Origin: Promethearchaeum sp.
GTDB lineage: Archaea; Asgardarchaeota; Lokiarchaeia; Sigyniarchaeales; Promethearchaeaceae
Assembly: GCA_030611625.1 (NCBI GenBank)
Contig: JAUWPK010000163.1
Span: forward strand, 1-7,918
DNA length: 7,918 nt
Direction: 5' to 3'
The notes under the pieces are model-generated. The model was not told where the DNA came from and did not search any database. It saw only the letters and a program-made list of their open reading frames with translations. Positions within the stretch are counted from its first letter, which is position 1; each line of letters begins with the position of its first letter. A program made the translations under genes and the position numbers. Of the stretch, positions 1-5,881 are shown piece after piece.

Positions 1-387
1 ATTATTAATAAACTCTTTCATGGCTTCCCATGCAATGTTATAATTTAATCCATTATATTCATGGGCAACTCGATTTCGTAATCCATTTATCTTTATTAAA
101 GCCATTAAACTGGGTTGAGACAGTATCTTCTGATTAAATAAGCTTTGATAATTCGTATAATTATCTTTTGGGTTGATCTGTTCATCTTTTAAGATCATTG
201 CTGACAAATCGCTACATAATTCTGCCATATTTTGAAATACATGAATTATTGCGTAAACCCAATGAATATCCTTATTCATGTCCAAATCAGTGATCGGATG
301 CGATTCAAGCCATTCTGAATATTGTGTAAAATAAAGATTAAACTTTTCAAGTTTATCTTGATACCGCACCTTACGTTGTGGTTCCAT
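1..387 (-). CDS. hepT: HepT-like HEPN ribonuclease toxin, 3' end cut by window edge
   Basis: The reading frame starts at ATG 387-385 and stays open for 129 codons to the left edge, so the C-terminus is missing; HepT proteins are usually about 130-145 residues, so probably only a few residues are lost. The predicted protein is all-helical. Near the end (residues 104-111) it has RNRVAHEY, the HEPN R-x4-H-x-Y motif in the form typical of HepT (DUF86). In the type VII HepT/MntA systems this Arg/His pair makes the RNase active site, and the Tyr (here Y111) is the residue AMPylated by the MntA nucleotidyltransferase antitoxin. No MntA is visible; it would be expected downstream, beyond position 1. 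The gene is divergent from the C45-like gene, and its promoter region holds a perfect palindrome at 411-427. The family call is well supported by the motif and length; toxicity is inferred. Confidence 0.85.
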   Translation of the reverse strand, partial: MEPQRKVRYQDKLEKFNLYFTQYSEWLESHPITDLDMNKDIHWVYAIIHVFQNMAELCSDLSAMILKDEQINPKDNYTNYQSLFNQKILSQPSLMALIKINGLRNRVAHEYNGLNYNIAWEAMKEFINN

Positions 388-410
388 TCTTATTATTATA
401 AGTGAATATG

Positions 411-427
411 GGTTATTAATAATAACC
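411..427. promoter_or_regulatory. Perfect 17-base palindrome in the hepT promoter, candidate operator
   Basis: Arms GGTTATTA (411-418) and TAATAACC (420-427) are exact reverse complements around a central A. The site lies 24-40 bases upstream of the hepT ATG on the minus strand, where a TATA box would be expected, and its TTATTAATA core can itself serve as that box. A regulator bound here would block hepT transcription. It is about 70 bases upstream of the divergent gene start, so an effect there is less certain. That it is an operator is inference. Confidence 0.45.
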
Positions 428-463
428 TCTAAAAAATTGAAAAAGGATTATGATATTATCGGA

Positions 464-474
464 TTTTAAATTAA
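464..474 (+). promoter_or_regulatory. Candidate TATA box for the C45-like gene
   Basis: The sequence TTTTAAATTAA is centred about 27 bases upstream of the ATG at 496, which would put the transcription start at or next to the start codon (leaderless mRNA). There is no Shine-Dalgarno-like purine run before the ATG. AT richness makes chance matches likely. Confidence 0.45.
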
Positions 475-495
475 TTTATTAAAAATTTGTGATAT

Positions 496-1758
496 ATGTC
501 AAAAGTTAAAGCTAAAAAATCGAAAGAAAATAAAACTAATATTAACAAATTCAATTCCTATAAACTTAAATTCATGAATGCGAAATTTTCAAAGAAAATC
601 ATGGCATTTTTCCTTATGTTCATCATAATTTCAATGATTTTATATTGTAGTGTTAGGATTTTTTCGATAAGACAAGTAGATGGTGAAGCAGAATGGAGAG
701 AAAGTAATTCTCAACCATACCTCTATGTATCCGCAGAAAAATCATATGATTTAGGTTATTTAACTGGTCAAAATCTCTATAAACAGATATTTTCTCTAAA
801 AAATATACTTATACTACTTAGTTCTGAATTTGATACATCCTATTCTGAATTAAAAAAACTCGCCTTAGAGTATAAACCTTTTATTCCTAATGAACAGATT
901 GATGAAATGGAAGGAATTGCAGAAGGAGCTACAAATAAATTAGGAATCCTGATAAATTTTAATGATATTCTTATCCAAAACACATGGATTGACATTCTCT
1001 ATGGTAAAATTATTCCTGACATGATCGAAGAAAATGATATTGATCCATTAGGTTGTACTGCTATTTCAGTTATGAATAATGATAGTATTCCTGTTTTTGG
1101 ACAAAATTTTGACTTTACTTTAATTTTCAAATCATGTACTAGCTTTGTTTTACATAAATTAGGTAATAATCCAGCAATCTTTGGAATAAAATTTGGTGCA
1201 GCAATTAATTTTCCTATCGCTAAAAATGAAAACGGAGTATCTGTGTTAACAACAATAATTAAAACAAATGTAAGATCCTCCATGATGATTCCTACAACTT
1301 GTCGAACAAGATTAGCGCTTGAACAAGCTCAAAATGCAAGTTCTTATATTAATTTATTTTATAATGTGTTAGGAAAAAATCAAAATATTGGATTTAATTC
1401 TATAATTATTGATAGTAATAGCATGTTTGCTGTCGATGCAGTTCCAAATAGAATTAATATTCTCACTCCATCATATGTAGTAAGAACAAATACATTTGTA
1501 AATGAATCGTGGCAGATATATTTAGTAGATAAAAATTATTCGAAAAACCGTCAAAATGAAGCCGAAAATCAATTAGAAGTTAAATTGGAGAACTTAGTTC
1601 TTACTAATGAAGAATTGATTGATATACTTCATTCTACACCAATTATATTCCAAAAAAGCGAAAATAAAAAAGAAATTGCAACATTAGCATTAATAACTAA
1701 TTTGAATTTTGCTATTCAAAATTTGGAAGACAAAAAATGGGGAAAAATACCCATTTAA
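496..1758 (+). CDS. Membrane-anchored C45/AAT-type Ntn hydrolase
   Basis: A 420-residue protein. Residues 1-34 are very lysine-rich, 35-57 form one hydrophobic segment, and the rest is soluble. By the positive-inside rule this gives a cytoplasmic N-terminus and an enzyme domain outside the membrane. The motif L-G-C-T-A-I at 185-190 places Cys187 where the nucleophile of peptidase C45 / acyl-CoA:6-aminopenicillanate acyltransferases lies; these enzymes self-cleave just before that Cys to expose an N-terminal Cys. GQNFDF at 202-207 matches the family G-Q-N-x-D-x motif, with Asn204 the likely oxyanion residue, and RTNTF at 330-334 resembles the conserved T-N-H-F region. Family members cleave or form amide bonds (penicillin acyltransferase, N-acyl amino acid hydrolases); the substrate here is unknown. 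The start at 496 fits a TATA box at 464-474; Met27 or Met36 are weaker alternatives. The gene appears monocistronic. Confidence 0.82.
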   Translation: MSKVKAKKSKENKTNINKFNSYKLKFMNAKFSKKIMAFFLMFIIISMILYCSVRIFSIRQVDGEAEWRESNSQPYLYVSAEKSYDLGYLTGQNLYKQIFSLKNILILLSSEFDTSYSELKKLALEYKPFIPNEQIDEMEGIAEGATNKLGILINFNDILIQNTWIDILYGKIIPDMIEENDIDPLGCTAISVMNNDSIPVFGQNFDFTLIFKSCTSFVLHKLGNNPAIFGIKFGAAINFPIAKNENGVSVLTTIIKTNVRSSMMIPTTCRTRLALEQAQNASSYINLFYNVLGKNQNIGFNSIIIDSNSMFAVDAVPNRINILTPSYVVRTNTFVNESWQIYLVDKNYSKNRQNEAENQLEVKLENLVLTNEELIDILHSTPIIFQKSENKKEIATLALITNLNFAIQNLEDKKWGKIPI

Positions 1759-1780
1759 TATATAAATGAAAGAAATTACA

Positions 1781-1790
1781 TTTTTTCTTT
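1781..1790 (+). terminator. Oligo-T tract after the C45-like gene
   Basis: TTTTTTCTTT lies 23 bases after the stop codon. Archaeal transcription often ends at such T tracts without a stable hairpin. A weak imperfect inverted repeat (about 1765-1793) surrounds it. The rest of the 195-base gap to the next gene shows nothing but AT-rich promoter-like sequence. Confidence 0.35.
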
Positions 1791-1903
1791 ATTCCATTAA
1801 GGAAATCTAATTTTTTGAGAAATTTTGCTACGTTTTCAACATCAAAATATATATCCTTAATGCATACTTTCCGATTATTACTAAGGGTTATAATAGGATA
1901 TAG

Positions 1904-1934
1904 TTTAAAAGTATTAAAAAATTTAGTTAAATAA
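1904..1934 (+). promoter_or_regulatory. Promoter region of the longin-like gene
   Basis: Two TATA-like boxes are seen: TTTAAAA at 1904-1910 and TTAAATAA at 1927-1934. The second is centred about 24 bases before the ATG at 1954, consistent with leaderless transcription from that codon. They cannot be told apart by eye. Confidence 0.35.
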
Positions 1935-1953
1935 TGATTTGATCAAATAACTA

Positions 1954-2466
1954 ATGATTAAATCATATTGGATGATTGCTATGGAACAAATTAAAACATA
2001 TTTTCAAGTTTCTAACGAAATTAATGCAATAAATTTAAAGATCCAGAGGATATTAGATAAATATCTTTTAGGAATTTTTATTGCTAGGAAAGGAGGAGAT
2101 ATTTTATATTCAAAACAGTTCCAAACTAATAGTACATTTAATCTACATCTTATGTCTAATTTTATAAGTGCTCTTTCCTTATTTGGGGAAGAAAATATAG
2201 GTGATATTAAAAGAATTTTCGTTGAAGGGTTAAACTTAACAATGAATATTGTCTCCAAACATGATTTGATACTTACAATATTATTCAGACCCGATATGAC
2301 ACAAGATTTCTTAAACGAAGAGATTCATAAAGGGTTAGATATGTTTTATAATGAATATAAAATCCAAATTGATAAATGTCTAACAAATCAAGCCATATAT
2401 CAGAAATTTGATGATAAAATGGCAGTTTTAATTCATTCATATTTAGTAAGAATTAACGCATTATAA
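1954..2466 (+). CDS. Longin/roadblock-like small protein
   Basis: A 170-residue protein with no signal peptide or membrane segment. Residues about 38-140 read like a longin or roadblock-type fold: a first strand pair (LGIFIARKGGDILYSK), a helix rich in Leu/Met/Ser (LMSNFISALSLFG), then beta strands (IKRIFVEG, LNLTMNIV, DLILTILF) and an amphipathic helix ending near residue 137. Proteins of this pattern are abundant in Asgard archaea, where longin and roadblock domains are thought to partner with small Ras-like GTPases; no GTPase gene is in this window. About 35 residues precede the domain and 30 helical residues follow. The start is uncertain: ATG 1954, 1972 and 1981 are all in frame, and 1981 would give a more ordinary N-terminus (MEQIKTYF). 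A 57-residue zinc ribbon gene follows after 29 bases. The fold call comes from pattern only, not from conserved catalytic residues. Confidence 0.6.
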   Translation: MIKSYWMIAMEQIKTYFQVSNEINAINLKIQRILDKYLLGIFIARKGGDILYSKQFQTNSTFNLHLMSNFISALSLFGEENIGDIKRIFVEGLNLTMNIVSKHDLILTILFRPDMTQDFLNEEIHKGLDMFYNEYKIQIDKCLTNQAIYQKFDDKMAVLIHSYLVRINAL

Positions 2467-2495
2467 CTGTATATTTTTAGTGAGACGACAACCTT

Positions 2496-2669
2496 ATGAC
2501 TAAAAAAATAAGATTCGAATGGTTTGTTATTTGTCCACACTGCCAATATGAAAAATCTGCCATAAATACAAGCTTAACTAATTATAATTGCCTTGTTTGT
2601 GGGAGTTTTTTCAATTCATCTCCCAATTTTAGAGTAAAAAGTAAGAGAAAGATAATATCTTCTCAATAA
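2496..2669 (+). CDS. 57-residue zinc-ribbon protein
   Basis: A short frame (ATG 2496, TAA 2667-2669) encodes 57 residues with two Cys pairs: C-P-H-C at 13-16 and C-L-V-C-G at 32-36. This is a typical treble-clef/rubredoxin-like zinc ribbon with a 15-residue spacer. The tail is basic (RVKSKRK), which could bind nucleic acid, or the protein could be a small adaptor. It starts 29 bases after the longin-like gene on the same strand, so the two are probably in one transcript, although TATATTTTTA at 2470-2479 could drive it separately as a leaderless gene. The spaced Cys pairs make a real gene likely despite the small size. The function is unknown. Confidence 0.7.
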   Translation: MTKKIRFEWFVICPHCQYEKSAINTSLTNYNCLVCGSFFNSSPNFRVKSKRKIISSQ

Positions 2670-2761
2670 AAATATCATTAAATTCCTAAGATTTAATTGT
2701 CAAATACCAAAAAAATATTTATTTTTTGTAAATTTATGTATATTTTTGAAACAATATTTTT

Positions 2762-2790
2762 CTTTTTTATTAATTCTTTAATAAAAAAAG
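2762..2790. repeat. AT-rich inverted repeat upstream of the DUF47/PiT promoter
   Basis: Left arm CTTTTTTATTAA (2762-2773) pairs with right arm TTAATAAAAAAAG (2778-2790), giving twelve base pairs with one bulged A and a TTCT loop. It lies between the zinc-ribbon gene and the TATA box of the phosphate genes. It could help end transcription from the left or be a protein-binding site for control of phosphate uptake. Both roles are inference. The rest of this 191-base gap holds only AT-rich sequence and the promoter. Confidence 0.5.
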
Positions 2791-2800
2791 GCGGATTAAG

Positions 2801-2817
2801 GGGAAATCTATAAAATA
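2801..2817 (+). promoter_or_regulatory. BRE/TATA promoter of the DUF47-PiT pair
   Basis: TATAAAATA at 2809-2817 is the best TATA box in the window and is preceded by the purine-rich GGGAAATC (2801-2808), as expected for a TFB recognition element. The transcription start should fall near 2838, leaving a leader of about 20 bases before the ATG at 2861. Confidence 0.6.
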
Positions 2818-2860
2818 ATATTTAATTCAATATCAACTAATAGATCTAAAATCTTATCTC

Positions 2861-3541
2861 ATGGTGGGAATCATAGGAAAATCAAATAATAAAAAAAAGA
2901 AAAAAGAATTGAAAGGAAGCTTGCAAGATCTATTTGTTCATAATGCGGATTTACTTGAAATGGCTTTAGAATCTCTACATGAAGCTTTGATTGCATTTTG
3001 TGCTGAGGATGAAGAAAAAAAAAACCATTTCTCAAAAAAAGTAATTGAGTTAGAAGATGAACAAGATCAATGTCGAGATGAGATAATTTTAAGAATATTT
3101 GGTTCAGAATCTATGGTTTTTTCCCGTCCAGATCGAATGCGGATGGTTACAGCCATGGATCGAATTGTAGGTCAAGCCAAGAAAGTAATATTTGATATTG
3201 ACGTTTATACACCAGATTCTATTATACGAGAATTAGGGACTCATATTGAATCTATTGGAAATAAAACAGCTTTAATAGGTAAAATGACGAAAAAGTTATT
3301 AGAACAATTTTTCTATAATTTCGATCATGCAATAAAGAATTGTGTTCAGATAAATGAAGCCCGACATGGAGTTCGGGAGAGAAAATTAGAATTCTTCAAA
3401 GCGTTATATGCAATTAAACCAGATTATCGCGATTTTCGGTTTTATGCAGAATTAATGAATAATCTAGCTGAAGTAACTAACAGAATGGAACATTTTGCAG
3501 ATTATATTTATGGATTAGTAGCTAAATATTCAACTTTTTAA
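2861..3541 (+). CDS. DUF47 (PhoU-like) regulator of phosphate permease
   Basis: A 226-residue, nearly all-helical protein with no membrane segment, the usual length for the DUF47/PhoU_div family (TIGR00153). After a lysine-rich N-terminus, helices carry the metal-cluster type motif E-x3-D at 65-69, the conserved central stretch DRIVGQAKK (100-108), and near the C-terminus the second PhoU-like motif, here E-V-T-N-R-M-E-H-F-A-D (204-214). The Asp often seen in this motif is Asn207 here. Family members are cytoplasmic partners of PiT permeases, and the permease gene follows after 47 bases, so a role in controlling phosphate uptake is likely. A strong promoter lies upstream at 2801-2817. An uninterrupted run of ten A bases at 3015-3024 lies in the coding region. 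The family call is solid; the regulatory mechanism is inferred. Confidence 0.88.
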   Translation: MVGIIGKSNNKKKKKELKGSLQDLFVHNADLLEMALESLHEALIAFCAEDEEKKNHFSKKVIELEDEQDQCRDEIILRIFGSESMVFSRPDRMRMVTAMDRIVGQAKKVIFDIDVYTPDSIIRELGTHIESIGNKTALIGKMTKKLLEQFFYNFDHAIKNCVQINEARHGVRERKLEFFKALYAIKPDYRDFRFYAELMNNLAEVTNRMEHFADYIYGLVAKYSTF

Positions 3542-3558
3542 AACATACTCATATTCGA

Positions 3559-3567
3559 TAATAAATG
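3559..3567 (+). promoter_or_regulatory. Possible internal TATA box before the PiT gene
   Basis: ATAATAAAT is centred about 26 bases upstream of the PiT ATG at 3589, so the permease may also be transcribed alone as a leaderless mRNA. Readthrough from the DUF47 gene is the simpler explanation. Confidence 0.25.
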
Positions 3568-3588
3568 AAAAAATAACCCGGGAATACA

Positions 3589-4617
3589 ATGGACCTTCTG
3601 ATACTCATAGTGATTTTGATAACACTCTATTTAGCTTTTGGAATTGGCTCAAATGATGAAACAATGAGTTCTGTTGTGGGGAGTGGTTCATTAAGTTTAA
3701 ATCAGTCTGTTTTATGGGGAGGCTTTTTAGCTTGTATCGGCTGCATCTTCCTATCAAAAAATGTGGAGAACAATATTGGAGCAAGTTTGCTATCACCAGA
3801 ATTGCAAAATGAGTATGATGTCTGGATGATGTTAGCAATAATCCTTAGCACGAGCACTTGGTTAGTTTATGCTTCTAAATCTGGCGTCCCTATATCTACT
3901 ACTCATTCTGTTGTTGGAGCTGTAATTGGTGTTGCTTTTATGTGGTCGTTTATTCCAGGAAACGATTTTTTATATTCATTGGATTGGGCAAAATTAGGAT
4001 TTATTGCATTAGGGTGGATAATATCTCCTGTATTTGGGTTAATAACTGCGTATTTAATACAAAAACTTGTTCATAAATTTATGACTCGTAAATGGAAAAA
4101 AGATGGCGTAATTGGATTTTTAGAAATTGAAGTATTAGAAAAAAAGTTTCGTATTATTTTGCTCTTTTTTATATCAGTCACACAATTGAGTCGTGGAGGT
4201 AATGATTCTGCTAATGCTATTGGAATTTATTACGGTTTAATTGAAACTGGTGATATTCCCTTATCATTAGCTGTTTTTATTAAAATTCTAATTGGTTGTA
4301 TGATTGCAGTAGGATTAATACTAATTGGAAGAAATGTAATAAAAAATGTTGGGGGGTCCTTAATTGAAATGCGCCCAAGTGATGCATTTGCGATTGAAAG
4401 TTCCAATGCAATTGTTGTCCTCACTTGTACTCTCCTCGGTCTTCCAATTTCGGGCTCTCATGTATTAATTTTCGCAATTATCGGAAGCGGACTGTCGAAA
4501 GGAGAAAAACCTAATTGGAAGCCTTTAAAAAAAATGATTATAGCATGGATAGTAACTTTTCCTGCAGCAGCCATTCTTTCTGCAACTATATATTTAGGTT
4601 TTATATTAATTATTTAA
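3589..4617 (+). CDS. PiT-family inorganic phosphate permease
   Basis: A 342-residue integral membrane protein with about ten hydrophobic segments and the inverted two-repeat plan of the PiT family (PF01384). Repeat one has GSND at 20-23 and PISTTH at 101-106; repeat two has GGNDSANA at 203-210 and PISGSH at 286-291. The paired Asn-Asp motifs are the ion/anion-binding signatures of Na+- or H+-coupled phosphate transporters. A hydrophilic loop (about 161-187) separates the repeats. The first signature is divergent: canonical members have N-D-x-A-N-A, while here NDETMSS follows. PiT relatives can also carry sulfate (CysP), but the DUF47 gene just upstream argues for phosphate. It converges with the tRNA-Ser gene. 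Confidence 0.9.
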   Translation: MDLLILIVILITLYLAFGIGSNDETMSSVVGSGSLSLNQSVLWGGFLACIGCIFLSKNVENNIGASLLSPELQNEYDVWMMLAIILSTSTWLVYASKSGVPISTTHSVVGAVIGVAFMWSFIPGNDFLYSLDWAKLGFIALGWIISPVFGLITAYLIQKLVHKFMTRKWKKDGVIGFLEIEVLEKKFRIILLFFISVTQLSRGGNDSANAIGIYYGLIETGDIPLSLAVFIKILIGCMIAVGLILIGRNVIKNVGGSLIEMRPSDAFAIESSNAIVVLTCTLLGLPISGSHVLIFAIIGSGLSKGEKPNWKPLKKMIIAWIVTFPAAAILSATIYLGFILII

Positions 4618-4684
4618 AATGATGCTATTAAGTTATAGTCCCCAGTTGTGTAAAATCTGTTTTATTTCTCATAAAATTTTAGCC

Positions 4685-4692
4685 AAAAATAA
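4685..4692 (-). terminator. Oligo-T tract after tRNA-Ser
   Basis: Read on the minus strand, TTATTTTT follows directly after the discriminator base of the tRNA, a usual simple archaeal terminator for a short RNA gene. It faces the 3' end of the PiT gene across a 75-base gap. Confidence 0.4.
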
Positions 4693-4775
4693 CGCATGTG
4701 GGGGGATTTGAACCCACGAGAGCAAAACTCACTGGATTTCGAATCCAGCGCCTTCGACCACTTGGCTACACATGC
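4693..4775 (-). tRNA. tRNA-Ser (anticodon CGA)
   Basis: On the minus strand the acceptor arms GCATGTG (4775-4769) and CACATGC (4700-4694) pair fully. The D arm is GCC/GGC, and the anticodon stem CTGGA/TCCAG encloses the loop TTCGAAA, giving anticodon CGA (4741-4739), which reads UCG. A long variable arm (GAG/CTC stem) and discriminator G73 (4693) are serine identity features. The T loop is TTCAAAT. CCA is not encoded, as is common in archaea. The T stem (GTGGG with CCCCC) has one U-C mismatch at 50-64 (4716 and 4702). No intron is present. Confidence 0.95.
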
Positions 4776-4802
4776 TTTTTTTTCTATTATTTAAAAATTA
4801 CA

Positions 4803-4816
4803 CAAAAATAAAAAAT
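4803..4816 (-). promoter_or_regulatory. Candidate TATA region for tRNA-Ser
   Basis: The minus-strand sequence ATTTTTTATTTTTG is centred about 34 bases upstream of the tRNA 5' end, giving a start about nine bases before the mature RNA. A second AT-rich box (4787-4797) is too close, since it would place the start inside the tRNA. Confidence 0.3.
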
Positions 4817-4857
4817 CTTACGGGTTAACCAAAATTATTATATTTCTAAACTCAATA

Positions 4858-4865
4858 TTAATTTT
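4858..4865 (+). promoter_or_regulatory. Candidate TATA box of the C39-like gene pair
   Basis: TAATTTTA is centred about 25 bases before the TTG start at 4886. A second box, CTATATTAA at 4873-4881, would instead put the start of transcription near 4902, just before an in-frame GTG at 4907. Which one is used decides the N-terminus of the first protease-like gene. Confidence 0.3.
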
Positions 4866-4885
4866 AGATACTCTATATTAATGAG

Positions 4886-5881
4886 TTGAATGGAAAAGAT
4901 ATAAAAGTGGACCAAACTCTTCCGACAAAATGGGAATTTCCATTATATAGACAATTAACAAATAGTTGTGGGCTTGCTTCTATTTTGATGCTGATGGATC
5001 CTAGTAAGAATCCCAAATTACAAGAAATATTGGATAAAATTGGACAATTAATCAATCCATTAATTCTCAAGATACTTCCTATAAACGAATCGGAATTTAT
5101 TTATCAGTATGTGCTTCAATATGTATTATTAAAAGCAATTAGTCAAGATTCTGAAGAATTTATGTTTCTAAATCAGTATTTAACAGAGCAATTCGAAAGC
5201 TCATATGAAAATCACAAAATAATATCAAATTTCAAATTAAATGAGAGCCATCGCAAATTCATTGATCATGAAATGTTTGCCATTGCAAAAGCTTATGATC
5301 GTTATATTCTTGAAGGAAACACGATTCCCACTCTAATGCTTAAAAATGAAACTTTTTCTATTAAAAATGACATGGATTTAAAGATTTTGATGTCAATTTT
5401 TGGATATGTTTTTATTCCATTTAATTCCACGAATGGCGCTTTGGTATATAAAAAAAATAAGGAGTTCCTGGAAAATTTATGCAAATCTCATATAGATCCA
5501 GAAAATCGAATTCTTTTTGGTGATGGAAAACATTGGCAAGCTTTAACAGGATTGTACCCGAAAAATTTGGATAAATGGGTAGTAAATAATGAAAAAATTG
5601 CTCCAAAAATCTCTCTGAAAAATTTTATTACAGTTTATAATGATCCTATTCTTCCTAAACAACATTCAGTACCCCTTAAAGAGATAGTTTCTCAACAATT
5701 TTTTTATATTTTCAAAAAGAAGAAAGGAGATAATTCAATATTGTGGAATCGTATTCAAAACGCAATTGCTCAAAATATACCGAACGAATTAGATGAAACT
5801 ATTATAAACAAAAACAACTGTATTGAAAAAAGTTTTAACGAAATGGATGAAACTATTATTAGAGATGATGATTTATTTTGA
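4886..5881 (+). CDS. C39/papain-like cysteine peptidase paralogue A
   Basis: A 331-residue protein, with no signal peptide or membrane segment, so probably cytoplasmic. Its motifs match a papain-like fold of the C39 type in order: Gln23 (possible oxyanion residue) with Cys28 in NSCGLASILML; His216 in GDGKHWQAL; then Asn252-Asp253 in VYNDP. This is a plausible Cys-His-Asn/Asp active site. A helical insert of about 180 residues lies between the Cys and His regions, unlike short bacteriocin-processing C39 domains. The tail (300-331) repeats the motif NE(L/M)DETII twice. No ATG fits: the frame is closed by TAG at 4865-4867, and TTG 4886 or GTG 4907 are the possible starts. It is a full-length homologue of the next gene and overlaps it by four bases (5878-5881). 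Peptidase, deamidase or transpeptidase chemistry are all possible. The substrate is unknown. Confidence 0.65.
   Translation: MNGKDIKVDQTLPTKWEFPLYRQLTNSCGLASILMLMDPSKNPKLQEILDKIGQLINPLILKILPINESEFIYQYVLQYVLLKAISQDSEEFMFLNQYLTEQFESSYENHKIISNFKLNESHRKFIDHEMFAIAKAYDRYILEGNTIPTLMLKNETFSIKNDMDLKILMSIFGYVFIPFNSTNGALVYKKNKEFLENLCKSHIDPENRILFGDGKHWQALTGLYPKNLDKWVVNNEKIAPKISLKNFITVYNDPILPKQHSVPLKEIVSQQFFYIFKKKKGDNSILWNRIQNAIAQNIPNELDETIINKNNCIEKSFNEMDETIIRDDDLF
5792..5859 (+). repeat. In-frame duplicated 14-base motif encoding DETII
   Basis: GATGAAACTATTAT occurs exactly at 5792-5805 and 5846-5859, 54 bases apart, encoding two copies of (L/M)DETII in the tail of paralogue A. Flanking residues N-E are also shared. 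The exact DNA match suggests either a recent duplication or strong selection on a short peptide motif. Confidence 0.7.

Noticed and set aside
999..1283. 94-codon frame on the minus strand inside the C45-like gene
   Set aside because: It lies fully antisense to a well-supported gene, has no domain motif, and reflects low-stop antisense composition.
1766..1810. 14-codon frame after the C45-like gene
   Set aside because: Too short, no motif, and it overlaps the oligo-T terminator candidate.
2004..2258. 84-codon minus-strand frame inside the longin-like gene
   Set aside because: Antisense shadow without recognisable motifs or a fitting promoter.
3605..3838. 77-codon minus-strand frame in the PiT gene, with another at 4230-4424
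   Set aside because: Both are antisense to conserved PiT signature regions and show no protein features of their own.
4890..4904. ATG at 4890 as the start of paralogue A
   Set aside because: It is in a different frame and meets a stop after four codons, so TTG 4886 (or GTG 4907) must be used.
4873..5070. 65-codon minus-strand frame over the start of paralogue A
   Set aside because: It is opposite the conserved Cys motif region and has no motif of its own.
5302..5606. Two overlapping minus-strand frames of about 60 codons in paralogue A
   Set aside because: Antisense to the region shared by both paralogues; low-complexity residues and no motif.
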